Assembly (NCBI GenBank): GCA_030835135.1 | Contig: JAUQWO010000064.1 | Location: forward strand, 62,001-126,000 | Reading direction: 5' to 3' | From: Bacteroidota bacterium | GTDB taxonomy: Bacteria > Bacteroidota > Ignavibacteria > UBA10030 > UBA6906 | Length of the DNA stretch: 64,000 bases | Shown here: positions 17,382 to 27,439 of the stretch, in pieces | Position numbering within the stretch: position 1 is the stretch's first letter | Layout: each line of letters begins with the position of its first letter | Notes under the pieces: generated by a model | What the model was told of the DNA's origin: nothing | What the model saw: the letters and a program-made list of their open reading frames with translations, nothing else | Databases searched by the model: none | Program-made: the position numbers and the translations under genes

Positions 17382-20357
17382 TCACAGCCGGATCCTGATC
17401 CCGAGGTCCCCCATCATGCCATAATACTGCACATTGCTGGGAAGTGCGGTCCTCTGGTTGATGTCGGTGTCCATGATGCCGGTAAGATTGCTCAGCGACA
17501 GGAAGAGCTGGATCCCATACCAGGGGAGTTCCTGCTTCACCGCAAGATCCCACCGGGTAGCGCTCGCGGAATTCACCCGGTTCTGCACCCAAAAATCGGG
17601 CCGCTTGAAGATATTGTCCTGATAGAGCATCGACAGTCGCGCCGAAAATCCCATGTAGTCGTACCCGAGGGAAAGGTTCAGAATGTCGTTGGGCTGGTTC
17701 AGCAACCGCGTGGTGTACGACGTGTCGCGCACCGTGACCGTGGAATTCCCGTCATCGTCGTAGCTCACATTCACTTCGCTCCTCGGGTAGCTTGCGTCCG
17801 AGAAGATGTGGGTATAATTGATAACAAACACCAGACCGGAGAACGGCGATGGGAGATACCAGAAGTTCGTCTGCCACTCGGTCTCGATCCCCTGCACGTC
17901 GATCGGCATCGGATTGTTGATGTACGTGTTGAACTCGAAGAGCTGCTTCTTCCCCTGCGGCAGATCGGGATACGGACTGAGGTCGCTGATGTACGTCCGG
18001 GAAAAGAAGATGAGCCCGGTGATCCGCTTCAGGAATCCGTTCACCGTGAGCAGGCCCAGTTCATTGGAGTGGAACGACAGCACGAGGTCCAGGTTCTCCG
18101 ACCGCGCGGGTTCGATCCGGTAGTTGTTGTAGGAGATCGCTGCATCCCCGACGTAGTACCGCGGCGTGATGCTGCTGTAGTCGGGGTAGTTCAACGTGTT
18201 GGTGTACGCCGCGTGGACCGTGAACCACTCGAGGGGCGAGTAGCGCAGATGCACCATGGGCAGGAAATAGCCGTGAGATTGCGTCACGCTCGTGTCGCCA
18301 CCCTGGATCCCGCCCGGCACCGCGGTGCCCCGCATGGCGTGATACGTGGTGGAAAGATTCTGATACCGGACACCCGGGAGGATCTTGATGTCCTCGCCGA
18401 TCATCAGCGTGAACATGGCGTACGCAGCGCTCTTGGTCTCATTCCCGCCATAATCATTGAAGACCGACTCAAGTTTGTTCCCCTGATAGACATCAGGATT
18501 CATGTCCTCCTTGAAGAAGGGCATGATGGTCCACATGGGTCCGGTCTTGAGTGCATAGGGCAGCGGATATTCACCCTTGAGGAACCTGCCGCCCGTGTAG
18601 GTCTCGTCGAGGAACGGCAGCATGCTGATGCGGCCATTCGTGCCATACGACGGATACCGCATGAGGGCGTGGTCAATGGCCGCTCCTCCCAACCAGTAGT
18701 TGCCGCCGTCAATGGCATTCAGGTCGAATTCCCGGGTCCGGTACAGCACCGCCCCTCCGAACTTCACGGTCCCCGACAACATGTCCGAGATCCCCACACT
18801 GGTCTCCAGGTCAAGGGAACCGTTCAACGTGCGCTCGCTGGAAAGAACATCGGAGAGTCGGAACCGGGCAAGGATCGTGGCCGATGGATCCGGCGTCGCC
18901 ATCATGGCGAGCGCACGGGGGTCGAGCTTCGACAGGTCCCCCTTGTTGGCGAACCCGGCGTTGGCCATCTGCCAGAAGCTGAACAGCAGGTCCTCGGGAT
19001 TCCTGCTCTCGGAATACGTGTGGGATACCTTGAGCTTGACCCGGAACAGCGGGACCTCCTGCTTGATGCTGAGGATGTTCGTCACGCTGGTGAGTTCGTT
19101 CCGGGTCTCCTCCGCGGAATAGTAGATCATGTTCCGCTGCCAGGGAAGTTCCTCCCCGGTCCGCATCCCGTAGGTCCTGCTCCGACTCACAGAATTCAGG
19201 AACCCGATCTCACCCGTCCCGTGCTGATAGTCCACAACGAAGGTGCCACCGATACGCTCCCTCCGGCGCTGGATGTCATCGAGATTCATCTGCGTAAGGT
19301 CCGGGATCCCCGCATCGCCATGGGTCTTGTCGGTGAGGTTGAAATTCGCCGACAGCGAATGGGCACTCAGATTGCGGCGCTCCGCTGTCGCCTGCAGGAA
19401 GAACCCGAGACTCTCATCGAGGAACCGCCTCTCGAGCGATCCGGTCAGTTTGTAATCATTGGCGGTCCGACGCAGGTCGTTGTACCCGCCCTGCACACTG
19501 ATCTCCGTCCGCGGCAGCCACCACGGCCGGTCATCGCTGGCGACGCCCTTGACCGCTTTGCGCATGTCAAAGTTCACGACTCCGCCGAGCACCGTGGCAT
19601 CCATATCAGGAGTGATCGCTTTGATGACCTCGATCCCGCCGAGCATACTGGACGAGATCATGCTGAGGTCCATCCCGCGGTCGCCCAGGAGACCGATCGC
19701 CGCCTCCCCCTGATTGGCATCCGCGGACACGATGTTGTTGCGCGACGTGACATTGCTGGAGAGTTCGACGCCATCGATCGTGATCTGATTGTATTGCGGC
19801 GAGAGGCCGCGGATGACCACCTGTGCCCCCTCGCCACCCGTCCTGATCAACGACACACCGGGAAGCCTGCCGACCGATTCTGCGGCATTCACGTCGGGAA
19901 GCTCCTGGATCCGCGCGGCCGACACGACGTTCATGATCGGCATGGCCGAGAGCTGCTGGTTGATCGCTTCCTTCTGGCCTGCCGCCTGGGCTGTGACGAC
20001 CACTTCCTGACCCTCGACACCAACGGCAGACAGCTTGAAGTCCTGCCGGATGGTCGCATCCTCTTTCACCTGGATCGTCACCACCTTCTGGAGATATCCC
20101 ACATAGGCAGCCCGGAGACTATGCGCACCGACCGGCACATTCCGGATGGTGAACCTCCCATCCATGTCGGTCGACGCACCGAGACTGGTCTTCAGGATCA
20201 TGACGTTCGCGCCAGGCAATGGGTCACCCGTCTGCGCATCGCGCACGGTGCCTTCCACCGTGCCACTGGAGGCCGCATGTGCCGCCGGGACATTTCCCGG
20301 TACGAGAAGCACGATGCAGACGAACGTGAGGATCAGACGTGCGGATTGTGGAGACAT
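17382..20357 (-). CDS. TonB-dependent receptor 2, paralogue of receptor 1
   Basis: 991 residues. Signal peptide to about 33 (VPAAHAAS), carboxypeptidase-regulatory-like domain (about 35-120: GTVRDAQTGDPLPGANVMIL, MDGRFTIRNVPVG), plug with VGRLPGVSLIRTGGEGAQVVIRG and AITPDMDATVLGGVVNFDM, then barrel ending GIRIRL. It follows receptor 1 motif for motif over its whole length, so the two arose by duplication. The set NYPDYSSITPRY and PARSENLDLVL in the barrel is shared with receptor 1. ATG 20357 gives the signal peptide and has AAGGA 9-10 nt upstream. No SusD neighbour; ligand unknown. It is divergent from the giant secreted protein at 20720. Confidence 0.87.
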   Translation of the reverse strand: MSPQSARLILTFVCIVLLVPGNVPAAHAASSGTVEGTVRDAQTGDPLPGANVMILKTSLGASTDMDGRFTIRNVPVGAHSLRAAYVGYLQKVVTIQVKEDATIRQDFKLSAVGVEGQEVVVTAQAAGQKEAINQQLSAMPIMNVVSAARIQELPDVNAAESVGRLPGVSLIRTGGEGAQVVIRGLSPQYNQITIDGVELSSNVTSRNNIVSADANQGEAAIGLLGDRGMDLSMISSSMLGGIEVIKAITPDMDATVLGGVVNFDMRKAVKGVASDDRPWWLPRTEISVQGGYNDLRRTANDYKLTGSLERRFLDESLGFFLQATAERRNLSAHSLSANFNLTDKTHGDAGIPDLTQMNLDDIQRRRERIGGTFVVDYQHGTGEIGFLNSVSRSRTYGMRTGEELPWQRNMIYYSAEETRNELTSVTNILSIKQEVPLFRVKLKVSHTYSESRNPEDLLFSFWQMANAGFANKGDLSKLDPRALAMMATPDPSATILARFRLSDVLSSERTLNGSLDLETSVGISDMLSGTVKFGGAVLYRTREFDLNAIDGGNYWLGGAAIDHALMRYPSYGTNGRISMLPFLDETYTGGRFLKGEYPLPYALKTGPMWTIMPFFKEDMNPDVYQGNKLESVFNDYGGNETKSAAYAMFTLMIGEDIKILPGVRYQNLSTTYHAMRGTAVPGGIQGGDTSVTQSHGYFLPMVHLRYSPLEWFTVHAAYTNTLNYPDYSSITPRYYVGDAAISYNNYRIEPARSENLDLVLSFHSNELGLLTVNGFLKRITGLIFFSRTYISDLSPYPDLPQGKKQLFEFNTYINNPMPIDVQGIETEWQTNFWYLPSPFSGLVFVINYTHIFSDASYPRSEVNVSYDDDGNSTVTVRDTSYTTRLLNQPNDILNLSLGYDYMGFSARLSMLYQDNIFKRPDFWVQNRVNSASATRWDLAVKQELPWYGIQLFLSLSNLTGIMDTDINQRTALPSNVQYYGMMGDLGIRIRL

Positions 20358-20719
20358 AGCATCGGTCCTTCTGTGAGAACGTTGAAGGTAACAGCACGTG
20401 AAGAACATTGGTGCACTGTACAGCACAAGCGATGATCCCGGATACATGGCCCGTGCACAGCGAGTTTCGCTCTGTCGCAACCGCAACCAGGACCGCACCG
20501 CGGGCTCCGGGCGGCCTGCCGTCCGCTCCGGTAAGGTAACATTCTCCGGCTTGATTCTCTCGTTTTTTTTGTTTCTTTTCATCCGTTCCGTCACTCGCAT
20601 ATACGGCGGATTCTCCCACGTAGCCTATCCGTACCCACCGTGACCTGCACACGGTGCTGTTCCTTTCGATCCGTCGTTCGTTCGCCTGTTCTGCCCACCT
20701 CCAGGGGAGGCCTTGATAA
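20358..20719. other. 362-bp divergent intergenic region
   Basis: This region separates TonB receptor 2 (left) from the three-gene unit (right) and must hold both promoters. It contains a T-rich run at 20563-20580. No recognisable operator, RNA gene or small ORF with a good ribosome-binding site was seen. The 11-bp TTAACAC-type arrays found near 48-52 kb are absent. Confidence 0.5.
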
Positions 20720-23700
20720 ATGCATCTCCAATTGCGCAGCCGGTCTATCGCCGTGGTGCTCGCGGCATTGGTGCTCGCGTGGGTTCCCGCGCACCCGCAG
20801 ATCTCCGTCCTCTCCGCCGTCCTCCAGATGAAACCCGAATGCCCTGCCTATCCCGGCGACTGGCAGGCGGACCCATCGATCGGCACGCTGACGATCATGA
20901 ATTCGGTGATGGGCTACGCGCCCACGGTCGTGGTCGAGGTCCATATCTATCGCTACCCCTCCCGCACTCAGATCGTCGCCGGTAAAAGTGACCCCCTTGT
21001 CCTCAATCCCGGCCCGGCCCCGACGATGCTCAACAACACTCAGTTCCTGAGTCTGCGCAGCGTCACGTATGACCGGACACTGAAGGATGTCGCCACGAAG
21101 ACCGGACGACTTCCCGAAGGACAGTTCGTCGCTTCGGTCATCATCACGGAGTACCCCGGCACGACGGTGGCAGTGAAAGAGACATTTTCGAACCCCTTCA
21201 CCGTGTCCTATCCATCGCCGCCGGTGCTCTGGAGCCCTGCCGATAAAGATACGGTGACCATGCCGGTACCGATCCTGCAATGGGAGCCTTCCTTTCCGCC
21301 ACCGCTTTCGCCCGTGCATTACTCCCTCCGGATCGTCGAGGTCCTCAAAGGACAAATACCCTCGACCGCGATGGCGTCGAATGCCGTCGCACAATATGAG
21401 AACGATAACCTGTATACGACCACCCTGCAGTATCCGATCGATGGATACCCTCTGCACAAGGGCTCGGTCTATGCATGGCAGGTCCAGGCCCTGGATCTGA
21501 ACAATTACCCGGTCTCATCAAACAACGGGTATTCTCAGATCTTCAGCTTCACCTACGCCGACAAGTCCGGACCGGAACCCAGGCCCCAGCCTACTGCCGA
21601 GTGCCTCGCGCTGCGGCCGGTGTCCCCCGAACAGGGTGGCAAATGGAAGACCCTGACCATCCCCACGTTCAGCGTGAAGACCACACCGCCGATCAATACG
21701 TCAGGCCTGAAGACACTCCACCTGCAGATATGGGACGCCAGCCGCTCGGGCAGCAGGGATTCCTCCGGCGATGCGACCGAACCCCTGGTGTCGGCAGTAC
21801 TCGATACGAACGCCGCCGGTCTGAGCATCACCCCACAGGCGAACAGCACGCTACTGAGCGTGAACCTCGACACCAGCCTCGCCGGCATGCACTTCGCGCC
21901 GGTCCTCCGCAAGAAGTACCGCTGGCAGGTGATCCTCTCCTATGACGGGCGGCGGATACGGGAGGATGGTCTTGCATGCCTCCACGATACTGTCGCGAGC
22001 GAGACATACGCGTTCCTGTACGACACGACCAACACCGACCCGACCGCCGGTTCATGCAAAGACGACTGTTCGGCGCCGGAGCCCACGGACAAGAAGCCGC
22101 TTGGCACTCCGTTCGCTACCGGCGACTCGATCCGCGCCGGCAAATTCACCATGCTCATCACCGAAGCCCACGGGTCCGGTGGTGCACTCACCGGGAAGGG
22201 CTCCGTGTATATCCCGATGATCCGTGCCATGCTTGCGGTGGAGTTCAGCAACATCCAGGTGAATGCCGCGAAGCAGCTGATCGATGGCGAGATCACGGGG
22301 ATCCAGGATCCCGCATCGCGACTCACGCGCGACAAGGCGAACGGATCTGGAAGCGATCTCGGTCTTTCCACGACTGAGATCGAAGCAGTGCATGCGATCG
22401 CCTCCGGCGTGTCCCGTGCATTGAATGGCGTGCGCGGATCGGAGCCCTTGATGCTGCCGGTGGGCATCGACAACGAGATCGGGGGTGAACGGTATGTCAT
22501 CGGGGTGATCGGCGCCGTCTTCACACCCACCGGCGCATACCTCAATGCCGCGATGTCGTATCCCATGCCTGACCTCGGCCCGGGGTTCGGGCTTGGTCTC
22601 GGCGCACGCAATATCTGCTTCTCCCCCGAGGGATTCGGGGGGGACGGGAACGTGACACTCTACCTCGCCTCGGATATCGGGTACCAGCACGACGATACAT
22701 GGAGCTTCGCATTCCTCTCTCCCAGGGATGGGGACAAGGGATGTGCGGTCACGTTCGACTGCAAAGGTTTCAAGCAGCTCGAGGTCAGTGCCGAAGTGCA
22801 GTTCCCGCGCGCGTGGCTGCGCCCCTTCCCGCATGATGATGGCCGGTCACGAGTGAAGGCAAGTTTCCGCACGCTCGTCGGCCGCGGCGGCAATTTCCTG
22901 GCAGCCACCAGTCTGGACCGCTGCGAGATCGCCAGTGCACCCGGATTCGTCCTGGAAGCTCAGAACATCACGTTAGATAAATCCTCCGAGGAGAACCCCA
23001 AAGAAATCACGTTCCCCGTCGGATACAGGGGCGACACCGAGAGATCATGGACCGGTTTCTACATCGGGCGGGCGAGTGTTTCGCTTCCTCCCCAGCTCCG
23101 CACCTTCGACAGCACGGCCCCACCCCAGATCTCGGTCAACAACCTCATCATCAACCGGAGCGGCCTCACCGGAAGTTTCCGCGCGGAGAACGTGTTCATG
23201 TATCCGCAGGGGAACTTCGGCGATTGGGGTGGCAGCCTCGACACGCTCGGGATCGAGATCCTCAACAGCTCATTGCAGCGCGGCTGGATGACGGGCAGGA
23301 TCAAAATGCCGATCTCCGAGACCCCGCTGCGGTACCTTGCCACCCTCGCACGGCCGTCCACCGGCGACACGGCGCACACGCTTGCCTATCAGTTCGTTCT
23401 GACGCCGGATTCGACCCTCTCGGCGGACATCTGGAAGGCGCGTCTCACCCTCAGTCCGGCGTCATCCATCAGCATCAGCAACGACAATCCCTACCGCAAA
23501 CTCGTCGCGTCCGCCTCACTCAGCGGGAGCATCACCGTCGCCGGCGATATTGCGGGGATCCCGAAGGTGGACCTTCCCGGGGTGCAATTCCAGAACCTCA
23601 AGCTGCAGTCGGTCAAGCCGTATTTCCAGAACGGCACCTGGAGTTTCGCGAGCCCCGAGAAGGGCCTCGCAGGATTCCCGCTGTCGATCTCGGGCATCAC

Positions 23701-25195
23701 ACTGGCGAACACTGAGCGCGATGGCAGGGATCTCACGGGCCTGAGCTTCAAGGCCAGCGTGAATCTGTCGCCCGGTTCAAGCGCCATCAGCGGCAGCACA
23801 GCCATCACACTCTGGGGCGAACTGGGCCGCGGCGGCGGTGCTCAGAAGTTCAGCTTCTATGGCGCGGAACTGGATTCCATCACGGTGAACGCGGACCTCG
23901 GACCCGTGACCATTGCCGGCAGCGTGGGGATGTATCGTGAAGATGAGGTCTATGGATCGGGATTCCGTGGCGTCGTCCGCGCGGAGGTCCTGAAGAAGAT
24001 CACGGTCACGTCGACCGTCCAGTTCGGCAAGGTGCGCGACTTCCGCTACTTCTATGTCGATGCCAAAGGGCTCTTTACTCCGGGCATTGCGTTCGGCACA
24101 ACAGGCGTCGGATTCTACGGACTTGGCGGCGGCTTCTGGTGGAACATGAAGCGCGATGGGGGCGCGAATCCTGCCGTCCCAACGGCATCGGCGGTGGCTG
24201 CCCCCTCTCCGGGGGCAACGGCCTCAGGGTTCCGGTTCGTGCCAAGCGAAGGTTCATTCGGCTTCAAGGCCATGGTGGTACTGGGCACACATCCATCACC
24301 GGTGGCATTCAACGCGGATGTCGCTCTCGAGATCGAACTGCAGCGTACGACAACGGGCGTATCGATCGGCCGGATCACCCTGAACGGGAACGGCTACATG
24401 ATGGCCGAGATCATGGCCCGGGAGAAGGCGAAGGTCACCTGCGCCGCAGACATCACATACGATTTCCCGACCTCGACGCTCCACGGCGTCTTTGATGCGG
24501 TCATTGTCGCAACGCCGGTCACCGGGTCCGGCCGGATGGTCCTGCATGTGACGCCGGCAACGTGGTACATGAAGATCGGCGAGCCGTCGAACCGGATCAG
24601 GATGCAGCTCGCCAGCTGGCTCACGACGGACGGCTACCTGATGATCGGGAAGGACCTGCCCGCGCCACCACCGCCTCCGCAGCGCGTCCTGAACATCCTC
24701 GGAATGCCGTCGGCAAAACGCGATGCGCGTATCGCCGCCGGCAACGGGCTGGCGTTGGGTGCGTCGATGTCCTTCACGACCGGACGCCAGTACTACTTCA
24801 TTTTCTACGGAGATGTCAGTGCCGGCGGAGGGTTTGACATCGCGTTGCTGAAACAGTCGCGGTGCGAGGGCATCAACGGATGGCAGGCGCAGGGACAGCT
24901 CTATGCCTACATCGATGCCTCCGTCGGTCTTCATGTGGATATCGGGTTCTACGTGTACTACCCATGCGGACCCTGGTGGTGCGCCCGGCTCTGCCGGTGG
25001 TGCCGGAATGGGTACGTAGGGTACAAGGGCGACTTCGAGATCCTCGGCATTCACGCCGCGGCACTCCTGGAGGTGGGCGGTCCACAACCCCTCTGGGTCA
25101 CGGGTACCGTCAGAGGACGGTATTCGATCCTGGGGGGTCTGGTGAAGGGTGATTGCTCATTCAAGTTCAGCAAGGGCACGGAGTGCAGACTATGA
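20720..25195 (+). CDS. Giant exported protein of unknown function
   Basis: 1491 residues with an N-terminal signal peptide (SIAVVLAALVLAWVPAHPQ). Residues about 30-300 look like Ig/fibronectin-type beta domains (WSPADKDTVTMPVPILQWEP; HKGSVYAWQVQALD). The middle is long, beta-rich and low in lysine, and I recognise no family there. The C-terminus has a cysteine- and tryptophan-rich patch (YPCGPWWCARLCRWC) followed by a repetitive hydrophobic/glycine stretch that looks like outer-membrane strands. No T9SS tail is present. GGGGAGG lies ~10 nt before ATG 20720. The stop overlaps the next start (ATGA), so the two are translationally coupled. Cell-surface or outer-membrane location is inferred; no function can be assigned. 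Confidence 0.7.
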   Translation: MHLQLRSRSIAVVLAALVLAWVPAHPQISVLSAVLQMKPECPAYPGDWQADPSIGTLTIMNSVMGYAPTVVVEVHIYRYPSRTQIVAGKSDPLVLNPGPAPTMLNNTQFLSLRSVTYDRTLKDVATKTGRLPEGQFVASVIITEYPGTTVAVKETFSNPFTVSYPSPPVLWSPADKDTVTMPVPILQWEPSFPPPLSPVHYSLRIVEVLKGQIPSTAMASNAVAQYENDNLYTTTLQYPIDGYPLHKGSVYAWQVQALDLNNYPVSSNNGYSQIFSFTYADKSGPEPRPQPTAECLALRPVSPEQGGKWKTLTIPTFSVKTTPPINTSGLKTLHLQIWDASRSGSRDSSGDATEPLVSAVLDTNAAGLSITPQANSTLLSVNLDTSLAGMHFAPVLRKKYRWQVILSYDGRRIREDGLACLHDTVASETYAFLYDTTNTDPTAGSCKDDCSAPEPTDKKPLGTPFATGDSIRAGKFTMLITEAHGSGGALTGKGSVYIPMIRAMLAVEFSNIQVNAAKQLIDGEITGIQDPASRLTRDKANGSGSDLGLSTTEIEAVHAIASGVSRALNGVRGSEPLMLPVGIDNEIGGERYVIGVIGAVFTPTGAYLNAAMSYPMPDLGPGFGLGLGARNICFSPEGFGGDGNVTLYLASDIGYQHDDTWSFAFLSPRDGDKGCAVTFDCKGFKQLEVSAEVQFPRAWLRPFPHDDGRSRVKASFRTLVGRGGNFLAATSLDRCEIASAPGFVLEAQNITLDKSSEENPKEITFPVGYRGDTERSWTGFYIGRASVSLPPQLRTFDSTAPPQISVNNLIINRSGLTGSFRAENVFMYPQGNFGDWGGSLDTLGIEILNSSLQRGWMTGRIKMPISETPLRYLATLARPSTGDTAHTLAYQFVLTPDSTLSADIWKARLTLSPASSISISNDNPYRKLVASASLSGSITVAGDIAGIPKVDLPGVQFQNLKLQSVKPYFQNGTWSFASPEKGLAGFPLSISGITLANTERDGRDLTGLSFKASVNLSPGSSAISGSTAITLWGELGRGGGAQKFSFYGAELDSITVNADLGPVTIAGSVGMYREDEVYGSGFRGVVRAEVLKKITVTSTVQFGKVRDFRYFYVDAKGLFTPGIAFGTTGVGFYGLGGGFWWNMKRDGGANPAVPTASAVAAPSPGATASGFRFVPSEGSFGFKAMVVLGTHPSPVAFNADVALEIELQRTTTGVSIGRITLNGNGYMMAEIMAREKAKVTCAADITYDFPTSTLHGVFDAVIVATPVTGSGRMVLHVTPATWYMKIGEPSNRIRMQLASWLTTDGYLMIGKDLPAPPPPPQRVLNILGMPSAKRDARIAAGNGLALGASMSFTTGRQYYFIFYGDVSAGGGFDIALLKQSRCEGINGWQAQGQLYAYIDASVGLHVDIGFYVYYPCGPWWCARLCRWCRNGYVGYKGDFEILGIHAAALLEVGGPQPLWVTGTVRGRYSILGGLVKGDCSFKFSKGTECRL

Positions 25196-27366
25196 CAACG
25201 ATCATGCGACGTGTGCACCCCTGCCCCTCCCCCGCGCAGATCCGATCTGCAGTGGTGCTGATCCTGATCCTCGTCTTCTGCGCCATGCCACGGACGACCG
25301 CGCAAACGACGGAACCACAACCAGGAGCACAGGCAGCACCGGACACCCTCACGCCGCATGATCCGGGATTCACCAGGATCATGGTAGCGGCACGGGCGGA
25401 CAGGGACTCCGTCGTCCTTCGCTGGGCGCCGGGGACGCCCCACGGGTGGCGTGTCGCGAACCGTACGGGGTACGTCGTCGAGCGGCGGTCCGCAAGTGGA
25501 GACTTCATCCGGCTCACACCGGATACGCTGCATCCATGGCTGGCGTTCCAGTTCATCGATTCGATGCGCGCGCACCCCGACCACAAGTACCTCGGCCTGG
25601 TGTTGAATGCCCTCTGGGCCGATTCTCTCCTCCTCGAGCCCGATGGCGCGGATACGGTGGGCGACAATGCGGTGCGGAACACCAATCTCTTCGGGTATGC
25701 ACTCTTCGCAGCGGATAACGACCCCTCCATCGCCGATGCGATGGGATTGCGGTACGTGGACCGCACGATGAAGAATGGCGAACGGTACACCTATCGGATC
25801 CGGTTGAACGAACCGCGCGACTACCGCATCGATCCCGGCGAAGTGGAGGTCGAGGTCCGCCCTGCGGCCGTAGCTCCGCCGCCCGTGAACCTGACGGCGC
25901 GCGGACTCGAACGCCGCATCGAACTCCGTTGGGAACCGCAGCCCGTTGTGGAATACACCGGCTACATCATCTCCCGGTCCGCCGACGGGGGGAAAAAGTT
26001 CGTTCAGGTGAATGCAACACCGATCGTCATTGTCGATGCAGCCGACGGTGCCGTCCGGTCGCAGGGCGGTTTCACCGATACCACGGTCATCAATTATACA
26101 GTGTATGTGTATCGGGTGCACGGGATCACGGCGTTCGGCGAGCGCGGTGCACCGGCAGAGGTGCGTGCGTTCGCGCGCGACCTCACCCCTCCACCGGCCC
26201 CGATACTGAAGAATCCCCGTCAGGCAGGACGCGCGGCCGTTCAACTCACATGGGACATGCCGTCGGGCAGCGCCGACCTTGCCGGATTCATCGTCCTCCG
26301 GAGCGCGTTCTCCGATAGCAACTATCATGCACTGATGGCGAAGCCGCTCCCGAAGACCGCCCGTCAGTACACGGACAAAGGCGCGGATGAAGGCGAGCCC
26401 TACTACGTCGTCGCATCACTCGACACAGCCGGAAATCGTGCCTCATCGTTCCCTGTTCTTGGAGCACTCATCGACACCCTCCCTCCGTCGGTGCCGACCG
26501 GTCTGCACGGCACGATCGACACCGCGGGCGTCGTGCACCTCACCTGGAACAGGAATCGCGAACGGTCGATCCTCGGATACCGCGTCCTCCGGGCGAACGC
26601 GCCTGATCATGAGTTCACGCAGCTCACCGGACAGGTATGGCCCGACACAGCCTTCACCGATACAGTGGCGGTCCGAACCCTCACACGCCACGTGTACTAC
26701 AAGATCGCCGCGGTGAATGCGCGCTACAATCACTCCCGGCCCACGACACCCCTGGCACTCACACGATCTGATCTGACGCCCCCCGAAGCGCCGGTGTTGT
26801 ACGATGTGCAGGCAAGTGACTCCGCCGTGGCCCTGCGTTGGGCACCCAGTGGAAGCGCTGATGTCCGTTCGCACCTGCTTTCCCGGCGGGCACTGCCGGA
26901 GGGACCCTGGAGCACGGTGGCTACATTGGCGAAGGACGCAACGCAGTATCTGGATCGTGCAGTGCACCAGGGCACGATGTACGAGTACCGCATAGGGGCA
27001 GTGGATAGTGCGGGATTGCACTCGCCCCCGGGGCTCACCGTGCAGGCCCGTCCTTTCGACAGCGGCGTGCGCCCGGCACCCACGGACCTGAAGGCATCCT
27101 TCGATCAGAGCGCCAATACCATTACCCTCGCCTGGACATATACCCCCGCGTCACGGGAGAGCGCATACGTCGTCGTGTTCCGGTCCCGAAGCGGGAACCC
27201 CCTGCTGCGTTACCGGTCCGTGGAAGCGGACCAGCATGTGTTCATCGACCGGGAGATCACCGGTCCGGGCGACTACGCGTATGCCGTGAAGATCATCACC
27301 AGGACAGGCGCAGAATCAGTACTGAGCGCGACGGCCCATGTGCACATCGAGCCACCCGGCAAGTAG
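25192..27366 (+). CDS. Exported protein of repeated fibronectin type III-like domains
   Basis: 724 residues. Signal peptide with a hydrophobic core (SAVVLILILVFCAMPRTTAQ). About six fibronectin type III-like units follow, each with the W-x-P / G-Y-x-hydrophobic-x-R signature (LRWAPGTPHG; LRWEPQPVVEYTGYIISR; LTWDMPSGSADLAGFIVLR; LTWNRNRERSILGYRVLR; LRWAPSGSADVRSHLLSR; LAWTYTPAS). There is no catalytic domain and no sorting tail. ATG 25192 overlaps the previous stop by 4 nt and has GGAG ~9 nt upstream. As the middle gene of a three-gene unit, it probably forms an extended surface or periplasmic partner of the giant protein before it. Confidence 0.78.
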   Translation: MTTIMRRVHPCPSPAQIRSAVVLILILVFCAMPRTTAQTTEPQPGAQAAPDTLTPHDPGFTRIMVAARADRDSVVLRWAPGTPHGWRVANRTGYVVERRSASGDFIRLTPDTLHPWLAFQFIDSMRAHPDHKYLGLVLNALWADSLLLEPDGADTVGDNAVRNTNLFGYALFAADNDPSIADAMGLRYVDRTMKNGERYTYRIRLNEPRDYRIDPGEVEVEVRPAAVAPPPVNLTARGLERRIELRWEPQPVVEYTGYIISRSADGGKKFVQVNATPIVIVDAADGAVRSQGGFTDTTVINYTVYVYRVHGITAFGERGAPAEVRAFARDLTPPPAPILKNPRQAGRAAVQLTWDMPSGSADLAGFIVLRSAFSDSNYHALMAKPLPKTARQYTDKGADEGEPYYVVASLDTAGNRASSFPVLGALIDTLPPSVPTGLHGTIDTAGVVHLTWNRNRERSILGYRVLRANAPDHEFTQLTGQVWPDTAFTDTVAVRTLTRHVYYKIAAVNARYNHSRPTTPLALTRSDLTPPEAPVLYDVQASDSAVALRWAPSGSADVRSHLLSRRALPEGPWSTVATLAKDATQYLDRAVHQGTMYEYRIGAVDSAGLHSPPGLTVQARPFDSGVRPAPTDLKASFDQSANTITLAWTYTPASRESAYVVVFRSRSGNPLLRYRSVEADQHVFIDREITGPGDYAYAVKIITRTGAESVLSATAHVHIEPPGK

Positions 27367-27439
27367 GTCCGGTCCGGCATTCACAATGGGCACATCGTCC
27401 ATCTCATAAGGTGAGCACTATCGGTCACAGCGGGGCTTC

